Source of the DNA: CAZBDU01 sp964490725
GTDB taxonomy: Bacteria > Spirochaetota > Spirochaetia > SZUA-6 > DRHE01
Length of the DNA stretch: 64,000 nt
Direction of reading: 5' to 3'
Assembly: GCA_964490725.1 (NCBI GenBank)
Contig: CAZBDU010000011.1
Location: 28,722-92,721 of the forward strand
Within the stretch, counting starts at the first letter, position 1. Each line of letters opens with the position of its first letter. The notes below the pieces were generated by a model, which saw only the letters and a list, made by a program, of their open reading frames with translations, did no database searches and was not told where the DNA came from. Shown in pieces: positions 43,606 through 52,472 of this stretch. The position numbers and the translations under genes were made by a program.

Positions 43606-44700
43606 CTACCGCTTGTCCGGGTTGGGCAGAAGGAAGTCGCGGATCAGAGCCGCCAGATCGCAGCACGCCGCCGAAAACTGCCGCAATGTGCGCACCGTCG
43701 GGCCGAAGCGGTCGAACTCTGAGGTTTCCATCCCGTCCGGCTCGTAGGCCCTGCGGAAATCGGTGAACTTCCTCAGGAGCTCCTCCAGGCGTTCTGCGGG
43801 CACCGGCTCGCTCATGCGGTCGCGGAGTTCCACGTCGCTCGCATTGTAGCGGCGCTGCCACTTGAACGGCGGGCTGATCACCACATCGCCGCCGATGAAG
43901 GCGCTCCAGTGGAGGTGGTTGCGGAAAGCCGCCGAGAGGAGGCGCAGGCGGTAGCCCCGCTGGCGGTAGATGCCATAGGCGCGCTTCATGACCGCTACCC
44001 CGGCCCACTCCAGGGTGCCCGGTTGGACGATGATGTCCTTATTGTCGGCCACCACTTTCAACCAGTCATCGAGCCTGCCCACCATGATCGTGCAAACCGG
44101 CCCCATGCTCGAGATGTCCTGCCCGGCCCTCTCGCGACGCACCAAGCCCCGCTCCACTGCTTCGGCCACGGCAATCGCCTGGGGCACGGAAAAGCTCACC
44201 GTGGCGTTGATGCTGACCCCCCGGGCGGTCGCCTCCTCGATCACCTCCACCCCCGCCTCCGTTACCGGAAGCTTCACGATCATGTTGGGTGCCAGCTTCG
44301 AGAAGTGCTCGGCCTGGTCGGCCATGGCCTCGGGGTTGCGGTACAGCCGCGGGTCGGTCTGGATGGAAAGGCGGCCGTTCTTGCCTCTGTGCTCGCGGAA
44401 CGCCGGCTCCAGCAGGACGGCGGCCTTGCGGCTCACTTCCTCGACCAGCCGCCAGCTCAGCTCATCTTCGCTCGACCGCGGGTAGGCGGCGGGAAGCTGC
44501 GCGATGCGGTCCTTCCACAGGTGCATCTCCTTCTTCAACACATCGAGCACGATCACGGGATTGCAGGTTGCCCCCACCGCCCCGTTTTCCTCGATCGAGG
44601 GCTTGAGCTCCCCGATGGCGCAGGAATCGTTCCACAGCGCCGTGGGCGTGGTGGCTGTCATTTCCTGCAGCAGGCTCTTGTATTTCGTTTCAGCAAGCAC
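43606..44700 (-). CDS. Transaldolase-family protein
   Basis: Aldolase-type TIM barrel of 364 residues. The Schiff-base lysine is in MIVKLPVTEAG; TCNPVIVLDVLKKE, VSINATVSFSVPQAIAVAEA and SSMGPVCTIMVGRLDDWL follow the transaldolase order, with the late strand block including the SAAFRNHLHWSAFIGGDVV region. It is the last gene of the sugar operon, 12 bp after the IclR gene, and would feed carbon into the pentose phosphate pathway. Its exact substrate may differ from classical TalB. Confidence 0.88.
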   Translation of the reverse strand: MLAETKYKSLLQEMTATTPTALWNDSCAIGELKPSIEENGAVGATCNPVIVLDVLKKEMHLWKDRIAQLPAAYPRSSEDELSWRLVEEVSRKAAVLLEPAFREHRGKNGRLSIQTDPRLYRNPEAMADQAEHFSKLAPNMIVKLPVTEAGVEVIEEATARGVSINATVSFSVPQAIAVAEAVERGLVRRERAGQDISSMGPVCTIMVGRLDDWLKVVADNKDIIVQPGTLEWAGVAVMKRAYGIYRQRGYRLRLLSAAFRNHLHWSAFIGGDVVISPPFKWQRRYNASDVELRDRMSEPVPAERLEELLRKFTDFRRAYEPDGMETSEFDRFGPTVRTLRQFSAACCDLAALIRDFLLPNPDKR

Positions 44701-44712
44701 GACAGCTCCTCC

Positions 44713-45573
44713 TCAGGTCTTGGTCTTGTCGTCAAAGAAATGTCCGGAATAACCCACGGATTTTGAGACCCGGCAAGCGCACTCCAGCACCAGCCTCTCA
44801 AAAGCGCCCTTCTGCTTGTGGTCCACCATGCTGGCGATGGCCGTGATGCCCAAACCCGCAACCACGTAGCCCTGGACATCGAACACGGGGGCGCCGATGC
44901 AGATGATCCCACTGGTGTACTCCTCGTCGTCGTAGGCCAGGCCGCTCTGGCGGGTCTGTTCCAGCTGGGGCAGCAGGTCCACCAGCAGGGTGATGGTGTT
45001 CCTGGTCAGAGCCGGCAGTTTTGGGGGCAGAAGACCCTTGACTTCATGCTCCGGCATGAAAGCCAGGATGGCCTTGCCGAAGGCGTTGGGGTGGTAATAC
45101 ACCAGGCTGCCCGGCACGACCCGCAGGTAGAAAGACACCTCCGGGCTCACCGTGTCCAGCACCAGCACCTGTTCCCCGTGGGGTACCTGCAGCTGGCATG
45201 TCTCCTGCGTCTCCCGGCAGAGCCACTCCAGGTGGGGACGGGCCCGCTGGCGCAGCTCGAAGCGGGTATAGAGGCTCATGCCGAGGGTGAACACCCGCGT
45301 GCTGAGCTGGTACTCACCGGAGACGGCATCCTGGACCGTGTAGTCCCTCTCGGTCAGCCGCTTGAGGATGCGGAAGGCCGAGTTGAGGGGGATGTCCAGG
45401 ATCCGGGACAGCTCCGTGGCCCCGAAGGGCCGCGGGTGGGCGGCCATGAACTCCAGGATGTCCAGCGCCCGGTCCACCGCCGGAGCGGCGTATTCACGTT
45501 TGCCTCTGCCGTTCTTCGATGCCTGTGCTCTTTGTCTTGTCTCTTCCATGTTTTCTGCTCGAAGCTCCCTCAT
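44713..45573 (-). CDS. IclR-family transcriptional regulator
   Basis: Regulator of 286 residues (278 if ATG 45549 is used). The winged helix includes VDRALDILEFMAAHPRPFG and LSRILDIPLNSAFRILKRL; the ligand domain has VPHGEQVLVLDTV, YYHPNAFGKAILAF and GIICIGAPVFDVQGYVVAGL. It is embedded in the sugar operon between an SDR gene and transaldolase, so it likely senses an intermediate. A palindrome upstream could allow autoregulation. Confidence 0.93.
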   Translation of the reverse strand: MRELRAENMEETRQRAQASKNGRGKREYAAPAVDRALDILEFMAAHPRPFGATELSRILDIPLNSAFRILKRLTERDYTVQDAVSGEYQLSTRVFTLGMSLYTRFELRQRARPHLEWLCRETQETCQLQVPHGEQVLVLDTVSPEVSFYLRVVPGSLVYYHPNAFGKAILAFMPEHEVKGLLPPKLPALTRNTITLLVDLLPQLEQTRQSGLAYDDEEYTSGIICIGAPVFDVQGYVVAGLGITAIASMVDHKQKGAFERLVLECACRVSKSVGYSGHFFDDKTKT

Positions 45574-45607
45574 CTCTACCAGTGTTTTGCAGGTTCAATG
45601 TAACTCA

Positions 45608-45621
45608 TTTGAAATATCAAA
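45608..45621. promoter_or_regulatory. Inverted repeat upstream of the IclR gene
   Basis: TTTGA-AATA-TCAAA, a perfect inverted repeat in a rare AT-rich patch between the SDR gene and the IclR gene. Likely operator. Confidence 0.45.
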
Positions 45622-45631
45622 CGTCAAGCCA

Positions 45632-46489
45632 TCAGTCGAAATGCAGGCCACCGTTCAGGTCGACCACCTCCCCGGTGATGAAGCCGGCCAGCGGGTCGAT
45701 GAGGAATCGAACCACATGGGCGAACTCCTCCGGCTCGCAGAAGCGATGCACCGGGATCTTTCCCAGCAGCTGCTGGCGCTGCTCCTCGCTGAGCTGCTCG
45801 ATGATCATCGGGGTCTTCACGTAGGCCGGGGCCACGGCATTCACTGTGATGCCGTATGCGGCGGTCTCCATGGCCAGCGAGAAGGTCAGGGAAATCACTC
45901 CGCCCTTGGAGACGGTGTAGGCCGTTCCCGCCGTGATTCCCCCCGACTTGGCCGCCAGCGAAGAGACGTTGACGATCCTCCCCCATCCATTCTCCTTCAT
46001 CTCGGGGATGACCGCCCGGCAAAGGTGGAACATCCCGCTCAGATTGACCGACATCACCCGGTCCCACTCTTCGGCGGTGGTGGTCAGGGCCTTGTTGTTG
46101 GACAGGATGCCTGCGTTGTTGACCAGGACATCCACCGCTCCCATCTCCTCCTGGAGCCGGGCCACCGCGGCCTGCACCCCTTCCGGGTCACTGACGTCCA
46201 GGGGCAGCAGAGCCAGCTCACCGGCTCCCTCCAGCTGCCCGGCCGCAGCCTTCAATCCGGCCTCCGACAGGTCCGCCATTACCACCCGTGCCCCATCCCG
46301 AAGCAGCGTCCGGACCACCGCCCGGCCCATGACTCCGGCCGCTCCGGTCACCAGGGCGATCTTCCCCGCAATTCCCTCGGCCCGGGTGCCCCTGGCGGCG
46401 GTTCCCGTGGCGGGGGTCGGCTGGGGCGAAGCTTCCCTGGCTTTCCGCGTCGAGATTGCTTCAGCGTGCGGCTCAGTAGAGATTGGCAT
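45632..46489 (-). CDS. SDR-family oxidoreductase
   Basis: NAD(P)-dependent dehydrogenase of 285 residues. Cofactor motif VTGAAGVMGRAV, NNAGI motif, catalytic Ser in VNVSSLAAKSGG and the YxxxK motif in AYTVSKGG; the end VVDLNGGLHFD is typical. The N-terminal 40 residues precede the Rossmann fold and look non-conserved, so the true start may be later. Overlaps the preceding SDR gene by 17 bp. Confidence 0.93.
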   Translation of the reverse strand: MPISTEPHAEAISTRKAREASPQPTPATGTAARGTRAEGIAGKIALVTGAAGVMGRAVVRTLLRDGARVVMADLSEAGLKAAAGQLEGAGELALLPLDVSDPEGVQAAVARLQEEMGAVDVLVNNAGILSNNKALTTTAEEWDRVMSVNLSGMFHLCRAVIPEMKENGWGRIVNVSSLAAKSGGITAGTAYTVSKGGVISLTFSLAMETAAYGITVNAVAPAYVKTPMIIEQLSEEQRQQLLGKIPVHRFCEPEEFAHVVRFLIDPLAGFITGEVVDLNGGLHFD

Positions 46490-47297
46490 TGACCCCTCCG
46501 TCGATGACCAGCGTCTCCCCGTGAATCATGGAGGACGCCTCGGAGGCCAAGAAGAACACCGCCGCGGTGATTTCCTTCGGCCAGGCGAAGCGGCCCAGGG
46601 GGATGCGGGCCTTGACCGGCGCCGCTTTGCTCTCGTCCCCCCAGACCTGCTGCCCCATGGGTGTCAGCACGACCGTAGGGGCGATGGCGTTGACCCGGAT
46701 GTTGTACGGACCGAGCTCCACCGCCATGACCTTGGTCAGCCCGTTCAAGCCGAACTTGCTGGCGCAGTAGGCCGCATGCTCCGCGATCCCCGCCAGGGCG
46801 GCATTGCTGGCCACGTTGACGATCACCCCGTGCTCTTGCCGGATCATCTTGCGGGCCAGCACCTGGCTCATGATGGCCGGAGCCCGCAGGTTCACGTTCA
46901 GGGTAGTGTCCCAATGGGCCACCTCCAGGTCCAGCAGCCTCTCGGGGAAGCTCAGGCCTGCGTTGTTGATCAGGATATCGATCACCTCGAAGGTCCGGTC
47001 GAACCACTCGGCGGTTTCCCGGCAGGCTTCGGCTGAGCTCAGGTCTGCTGCGTGGGTCTCACAGCGAACCCCGTGCCAGCAGGCGGCCTCGGCTGTTTCC
47101 CGCAGCTCCGCCTCGTTCCTGCCGGTGATGCCCAGGCTGCAGCCGGTTGCGGCGAAGCCAAGGGCAATGGCACGGCCGATGCCTTTGGTGGCCCCGGTCA
47201 CCACCGCCGTCTTGCCGGAGAAATCCCAGGTGACCCCGCTCATGGCCGTCTCGCTCCAGGGCGTTTGATTCGCAGCCTTCGCGGCGGCTCGTTTCAT
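46473..47297 (-). CDS. SDR-family oxidoreductase
   Basis: NAD(P)-dependent dehydrogenase of 274 residues, with GATKGIGRAIALGF cofactor motif, NNAGL, Ser in VNVASNAALAG and the Y-x3-K in AAYCASKFG. Ends LVIDGGVNANLY. An internal ATG (AMSGVTWDF) would shorten it by 18 residues. ATGA overlap with the SMP-30 gene. Confidence 0.94.
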   Translation of the reverse strand: MKRAAAKAANQTPWSETAMSGVTWDFSGKTAVVTGATKGIGRAIALGFAATGCSLGITGRNEAELRETAEAACWHGVRCETHAADLSSAEACRETAEWFDRTFEVIDILINNAGLSFPERLLDLEVAHWDTTLNVNLRAPAIMSQVLARKMIRQEHGVIVNVASNAALAGIAEHAAYCASKFGLNGLTKVMAVELGPYNIRVNAIAPTVVLTPMGQQVWGDESKAAPVKARIPLGRFAWPKEITAAVFFLASEASSMIHGETLVIDGGVNANLY

Positions 47298-48202
47298 GGC
47301 GCGTGTCCTCCGATCGGGACGGGCTGGCAGCGGAAGCGCGGTTCCAGCAGGCCGGTGAAGGGGGTGCGGATGCGGTACAGATCCCCCGCGCCGGGTCGCA
47401 GGCGCTGCTCCTCCAGCGTCATTCCGTACCAGCCCGTGGTGACGTACAGCGTGTCCAGCTTGCGTCCGGCGAAGGCCAGGCAGGCTACCACCGGCACCGG
47501 CAGCTGGATGCGGGTATCGATTTCCCCCTCAGGCGTGTAGCGGGTGATCATGCCGCCGTTCCAGTGAGCGTTCCACACATAGCCCTCCGCGTCCACGATC
47601 AGCCCGTCGGGCAGACCTTCGGATTCCGGGAGCTGGACGAACACGCGCTTTGCGGACAGCACGCCCCGTTCGGTGTCATAATCGTAGCTCAGGATCCTGC
47701 CCCTGAACTGCTCCGAAACGTAGAGGGTGCGGCCGTCCGGGCTGAATGCGATGCCGTTGGCCACCGCCAGCCCAGACTCGATCCTGCGGACCTTGAGCTC
47801 CTGGTCCAGGAGGAACAGGCACCCGTCCGGTGCCGAAAGATCCCGGTAGTTCATTGTGCCGGTGACCAGTCGGCCCTGCCGGTCGATCGCCCCGTCATTG
47901 AACCACAGGGGTTTCGAGCGGGCGAGTGGGTTGGCTACCGGTTCGCAGCGATTCGTATGGCTGTCCCAGAAGACCAGACCGGTCTTGGTAATCAGCAGAA
48001 ACCCGCCGTCCTCACGGCGCGTGATGGCGGTTACCGGCATCTCCAGGGTCCAGCTTTCCTTCGCCCCGGATTTCAGATGGTAGCTCCACACCTGGCTGGA
48101 TTCGGTGTCTGTCCAGTAGAGAGTCTGCTCCTCCGGCACCCAGAGGGGGGATTCGCCGATCTCGTTCTGCACCTGCAGTACCCGGTCGACCCGATAATTC
48201 AT
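47294..48202 (-). CDS. SMP-30/gluconolactonase-family lactonase
   Basis: Six-bladed beta-propeller that opens sugar lactones, 302 residues. Metal ligands: Glu17 in GESPLW, Asn in PLWFNDGAID, Asn in VANGIAFSPDG and Asp in LPDGLIVDAEG. The product of an upstream sugar dehydrogenase is the expected substrate. It lies one base after the alcohol dehydrogenase gene. Confidence 0.95.
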   Translation of the reverse strand: MNYRVDRVLQVQNEIGESPLWVPEEQTLYWTDTESSQVWSYHLKSGAKESWTLEMPVTAITRREDGGFLLITKTGLVFWDSHTNRCEPVANPLARSKPLWFNDGAIDRQGRLVTGTMNYRDLSAPDGCLFLLDQELKVRRIESGLAVANGIAFSPDGRTLYVSEQFRGRILSYDYDTERGVLSAKRVFVQLPESEGLPDGLIVDAEGYVWNAHWNGGMITRYTPEGEIDTRIQLPVPVVACLAFAGRKLDTLYVTTGWYGMTLEEQRLRPGAGDLYRIRTPFTGLLEPRFRCQPVPIGGHAP

Positions 48203-48203
48203 G

Positions 48204-49379
48204 TCAGAACGCCTTCTGGATGATGCGAATCAGGTCCTTCCGGGAAGGTGTGGCCGGGTCGTTGGTGATGGATCCGCCCATGTAGCCGATCACCCCGTCG
48301 GCCGCCCTCTCGACATCCTGCTTCTTCAGACCCTGCCTGGAAAGCGGCTCGCCCAGCCCGATGTCTCGGATCAGTGTCTCCACCTCGGCCACACTGTCCT
48401 CCAGACTGTAGTGCTCCAGGGGAAGACACTCGTCGCGCAGCAACATTGCGATCTTTCGGAACTTGTCCGGGAAATGCTTCATGGAGAAGCGCATGGTGAT
48501 GGGGGTCATGGCCGCCAGGGTCTCTCCGTGGGTGGAGCCTGACAGTCCGCCGATGGAGTGAGCCAGTCCGTGGCACACTGTTACCACCCCCACCGAGATG
48601 GCCATGCCCGCCAGTGTGTTGGCGAAGGCCATGGCGTTGCGTGCCTCCCGGTCCTGCCCGTTCTTCACCGCGCGGCGCAGGAAACGCCCGACCAGGCGGA
48701 TGGACTGCTCGCAGTGAAGATCCGTGATAGGTGTGGCCAGAACCGCCGTGTAGGCCTCGATGGCGTGGGCCAGGGTGTCGAACCCGGTGGAAGCGGTGAT
48801 TCTGGGCGGCATGGTCGCCATCAGCTCCGGGTCCACGATGGCCACCTTGGCAAAGGTGTATTCGCAGCCGATGCCCGGCTTCTGCCCGGTGACGGGATTG
48901 GTGATCACCGCCCACTGGGTGCACTCGCTGCCCGTTCCCGAGGTGGTGGTGATGGCGATGATCGGGTAGGTCTTTTCGGTGATCGGGGCGACCTCCTTCC
49001 CGTTGCCGGCGATGCAGAAGTCCCAAATCGGCCGGTTGTGGCCCAGCACGATGGCCATGCCCTTGGCCGCATCGATGGCGCTCCCGCCGCCCAGGCCGAT
49101 CACCAGGTCGCAGCCCTCGGAGCGCGCGACCTCCGCCCCCTTGTCGATCTGGGTGTTCAGGGGATTGGGGCTGACATCGGGACAATGGATGGAGTCGAGG
49201 CCGCTGTTCCTGAGCACCTCCTGTAGCCGCTGCACCAACCCGTTCTCCTTGAAGAGGTTTCCCGTGGTGACGATGATCGCCTTCTTCCCGTACAGCCGGG
49301 CGAATTCGCCTGCCTCGTTGAGCTTGCCCTCTCCGAAGACCAGCTTCATCGGGGTGTGATACACGAAGTCCTTGATCAT
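48204..49379 (-). CDS. Iron-containing (group III) alcohol dehydrogenase
   Basis: NAD-dependent dehydrogenase of 391 residues. Nucleotide-binding GLGGGSAIDAAKGMAI, TTSGTGSECTQWAVI, and the iron ligands in FDTLAHAIEAYTAV and VCHGLAHSIGGLSGSTHGE are intact. Start ATG at 49379 follows AAGGAG; the longer frame has no such site. In the operon it may oxidise a polyol or reduce a semialdehyde. Confidence 0.95.
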   Translation of the reverse strand: MIKDFVYHTPMKLVFGEGKLNEAGEFARLYGKKAIIVTTGNLFKENGLVQRLQEVLRNSGLDSIHCPDVSPNPLNTQIDKGAEVARSEGCDLVIGLGGGSAIDAAKGMAIVLGHNRPIWDFCIAGNGKEVAPITEKTYPIIAITTTSGTGSECTQWAVITNPVTGQKPGIGCEYTFAKVAIVDPELMATMPPRITASTGFDTLAHAIEAYTAVLATPITDLHCEQSIRLVGRFLRRAVKNGQDREARNAMAFANTLAGMAISVGVVTVCHGLAHSIGGLSGSTHGETLAAMTPITMRFSMKHFPDKFRKIAMLLRDECLPLEHYSLEDSVAEVETLIRDIGLGEPLSRQGLKKQDVERAADGVIGYMGGSITNDPATPSRKDLIRIIQKAF

Positions 49380-49425
49380 GGCTCTGTTCTCCTTCTGTTT
49401 TCTCTTCTTCTCTGTGGTTGTGGGG

Positions 49426-50685
49426 TCAACGGTCCCCATTGAACTCCCTGACCGCTTCGATCATGGCCACGACATTCTCGATCGGAGTGCCCGCCTGGAT
49501 GTTGTGGATCGTGTTGAACACGAACCCTCCGCCGGGGGCAAAGATCTCGCAGTGCCGCAGCACCTCCTCCCGCACCTGCTCCGGGGTGCCGAAGGGCAGA
49601 GTGCTCTGGGTGTCCACCCCCCCGCCCCAGAACGCGATGCGCTCGCCGAACCTCTTCTTTAGCTCCCTGGGGTCCATGCCGGAAGCCGTCCATTGCACCG
49701 GGTTGACGATGTCGAACCCGCTCTCGATGAACCCCTCCATGAACCCAGATACTGCGCCGCAGCAGTGCTTGAAGGTCTTCCAGCCCGTGTGCCTGTGGAT
49801 CCAGCCGTTGACCTTCCCGTAGTAGGGCTGGTAGAGCTCCCGAAAGGTCTGCGAGGAGCAGAAGGTCGAGCTCTGGGTGCCGAAGTCCGTTCCGCAGACC
49901 CAGGCCACGTCCATGGCCTCGCCGATGCGGCCGTATATCAGCTCCAGATTGCGCAGAACCACGTCGGTCTGCCGTTCGAACAGCTCGTGCAGGAACTCCC
50001 GCCGGGTGGCCGTGGATATGTACCACTCGGTGATGTCCCGGATGCCCTTCGGGTGCTTCAGCCAGGGGGCAGGCACGCAGGCGATATCTCCCAGGCCCGC
50101 TCCGGGGACCACCCCGAAGAGAGCCCGGCCGGTTGTGCGGTTTTCCGAGATCTGGCCGGCCAGGAAGTCCAGCTCCGCCGGGGTGATCTCGGTAAACTCC
50201 TCCAGATTGTCCTCCACCCTCAGGGCCTGCTCCTGAAACGGCTCCTGGCGCATGATGGCGTCGAAGTAGTAGCCGCCCTTCGGCATGACCGCGCTCGGCG
50301 GCACGGAGGTGTCACCCTGGGGATGCATGTACAGGTTTTCCATCGCATCCCGGGTGAGGTTCATCCTTCGGGGCATCAAGACCTGAAGGCCGTCCTCCAT
50401 GGTGAATTCCTCCCAGCCGTCGCGTTCGATGCCGAAGAAGGAGTACCGCCCCAACAGCGCCTCCACGTCGACGCCTATGGCTGCTTTCAGGTCCTCCTCC
50501 AGACGGCCCATCATGGTGTAGGGCTCCTCCACCTTGACCGGCTGCCTTTCGAGGCCGTAGTGTTCGCGCAGCCCGGCGATTACGCCGACATGGATCGTGG
50601 TCTGAGCGCAGCCTCCGAAATCCACCGGTATCCGGTCCGGCTGCCTGTGCTGCAGAGCGGTGCGGACTCTCTGTCTGCCCGTCAT
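49426..50685 (-). CDS. URO-D/MtaA-superfamily protein
   Basis: Uroporphyrinogen decarboxylase-superfamily TIM barrel, 419 residues. MTGRQRVRTALQHRQPDRIP is the usual opening. KTFKHCCGAVSGFMEGFIES has the His-x-Cys zinc motif of the methylcobamide methyltransferase branch (MtaA-like), and FWGGGVDTQSTLPFGTPEQV ends the barrel. Such proteins are often catabolic methyltransferases rather than haem enzymes. Its setting in a sugar operon is unexpected. ATG at 50685 is 27 bp downstream of the preceding SDR gene. Confidence 0.87.
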   Translation of the reverse strand: MTGRQRVRTALQHRQPDRIPVDFGGCAQTTIHVGVIAGLREHYGLERQPVKVEEPYTMMGRLEEDLKAAIGVDVEALLGRYSFFGIERDGWEEFTMEDGLQVLMPRRMNLTRDAMENLYMHPQGDTSVPPSAVMPKGGYYFDAIMRQEPFQEQALRVEDNLEEFTEITPAELDFLAGQISENRTTGRALFGVVPGAGLGDIACVPAPWLKHPKGIRDITEWYISTATRREFLHELFERQTDVVLRNLELIYGRIGEAMDVAWVCGTDFGTQSSTFCSSQTFRELYQPYYGKVNGWIHRHTGWKTFKHCCGAVSGFMEGFIESGFDIVNPVQWTASGMDPRELKKRFGERIAFWGGGVDTQSTLPFGTPEQVREEVLRHCEIFAPGGGFVFNTIHNIQAGTPIENVVAMIEAVREFNGDR

Positions 50686-50711
50686 GCTCTCAAGCCCCGG
50701 TCGTCTTCCGC

Positions 50712-51428
50712 TCACAACGGCACTACTTCCTGGTCCATGCCCCACACGGTCATCTCTTCCACCACCACGTGGTCGGGAAGCCGGCACACCGAAAGCACCG
50801 CCTCGGCCACGTCCGCCGCCTGGAGCTTCATGACCACGTTTTCGCCGCCGGCGTGCTTCATGAAGTCCGTGGATCCCGCGGCGGGGAGCAGACAAGTGAC
50901 GCGCACCTTGTAGGGCTGCAGCTCCACGTACAGCCCCTTGGAGAAGGCGAGCACCCCGGCCTTGGCCGCCGCGTACACGGACCATCCCGGCCAGGCGTGC
51001 TTGGCGCACACCGAGGCGATGTTGATGATCGTCCCTGACCGGCGCTCCTTCATCAGGCCGCCGAAGATCCTGCACCCGTACACCACGCTGTTCAGGTTCA
51101 ATGCGATGGCAGCGTCGATGTCGGCCACCTCCTGCCGGGCAGTCTCGACCAGACGCACCGCCCCACCTGCATTGTTGACAAGCACATCCAGCGCGCCGTA
51201 GCGATCCACCACATGGGAGGCGACCCGCCCCCAGTCGGCCGGGGAGGTCACGTCCATGGGCAAGGCGGCCTCACAGCCGATTTCCTCCCTTGCCGTTTCC
51301 AGCAGCTCACGATTCCTCGCGGCGATGATCACCCTCGCAAGGTCCCGTGTGAGCGCCTGCGCGATCGCCCGCCCGTACCCCTGGGACCCTCCGGTCACCA
51401 GGGCTGTCTTTCCCTCCATCCGGTTCAT
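50712..51428 (-). CDS. SDR-family oxidoreductase
   Basis: NAD(P)-dependent dehydrogenase of 238 residues, with VTGGSQGYGRAIAQAL, NNAGGAVRL, INIASVCAKHAW and SVYAAAKAG. Six bases separate it from the upstream permease gene. It is the first enzyme gene after the importer. Confidence 0.94.
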   Translation of the reverse strand: MNRMEGKTALVTGGSQGYGRAIAQALTRDLARVIIAARNRELLETAREEIGCEAALPMDVTSPADWGRVASHVVDRYGALDVLVNNAGGAVRLVETARQEVADIDAAIALNLNSVVYGCRIFGGLMKERRSGTIINIASVCAKHAWPGWSVYAAAKAGVLAFSKGLYVELQPYKVRVTCLLPAAGSTDFMKHAGGENVVMKLQAADVAEAVLSVCRLPDHVVVEEMTVWGMDQEVVPL

Positions 51429-51434
51429 TCTCTC

Positions 51435-52472
51435 CTACCCCTTTGCCCTTTCCCGCACCAGCACGTGGTTGAGCACTACGGCGAACAGGAGGACGCTGCC
51501 CTTGGCCACCATTTGCCAGTAGGCGGGGATCACGGTCATCAGACCGGTGGTCACGCACACGATGATCAGCGCCCCTACAATCGTCTTCAGCACCGACCCT
51601 TCGCCTCCGGCAAAGGCCGTCCCTCCCAGCAGCACGGCGATGATGTTGTCCAGCTCCATGCCATCGCCGGAAAGCGGATCCCCCAGGGACATGTAACTGG
51701 CTCTGGCCACGCCGGCCAGAGCGGCGAAGAAGCCCACGATGACATACAGTGCCCATACCATCCTGACCGCGCTGATGCCGGACAGCTCCGCAGCGGTGCG
51801 GTTGCCTCCTATGGCCGCCGCGTACTTGCCCAGGATGGTCTTGCGCTGAAGCACAACCAGCACTGCGATCACGGCACAGGCCACGTAGAACGCCCAGGGC
51901 AGACCGAGAAGAACCTGCCTGCGGGCGTAGTCGTTGATCCAGGCGGGCATGGCCCGCTCCGCGCTACCCTTGATGGCCGAGACTCCTTCGGGCACGAGCA
52001 GCAGGGCGATGCCCTTGAACAGGTTCAACGTTACCAGCGTGGCGATTACGGGGGTGATGCGCAGCCTCATGACCAGGCAGCCGTTGAGGGTTCCCATGGC
52101 TACCCCGGCGATCAGGGTGAGGAGCAGGCCGGGCAGGAATGGGAATCCGCCGCGGATCATGAGAGCGAACACCACGGCGCTCAGGCTCATGGCGCTGCCC
52201 ACCGACAGATCGATGTGGCCGGAGATCATCAGCAGCGTGAAAGCGCCGCTCAAGGTCATTATGGGCACGGCCGAGCGCAACAGGTTGATGATGCTGTCCG
52301 CGCTCAGGAAATGCCCGCGCCCGAACATCTCCACCTGTCCCAGCTTGACTACGCTGAAGACCACCACGATCACCAGCAGAACCACATAGATGTAGAGCTT
52401 CTTGATTGTGGATCTCAGCGCCTCCGATTGACTCAGGTGCATTCTTGGAGCTTTCAGGGAGCGGTCGCTCAT
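51435..52472 (-). CDS. Ribose/galactose-type ABC permease (RbsC family), copy 2
   Basis: Membrane subunit of 345 residues with about nine hydrophobic helices. Family blocks: ISGHIDLSVGSAMSL, IGGNRTAAELSGI, GVARASYMSLGDPLSGDGME and LLGGTAFAGGEGSVL. It overlaps the first permease gene by four bases. Two different RbsC-type genes suggest a heterodimeric channel. Confidence 0.94.
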   Translation of the reverse strand: MSDRSLKAPRMHLSQSEALRSTIKKLYIYVVLLVIVVVFSVVKLGQVEMFGRGHFLSADSIINLLRSAVPIMTLSGAFTLLMISGHIDLSVGSAMSLSAVVFALMIRGGFPFLPGLLLTLIAGVAMGTLNGCLVMRLRITPVIATLVTLNLFKGIALLLVPEGVSAIKGSAERAMPAWINDYARRQVLLGLPWAFYVACAVIAVLVVLQRKTILGKYAAAIGGNRTAAELSGISAVRMVWALYVIVGFFAALAGVARASYMSLGDPLSGDGMELDNIIAVLLGGTAFAGGEGSVLKTIVGALIIVCVTTGLMTVIPAYWQMVAKGSVLLFAVVLNHVLVRERAKG

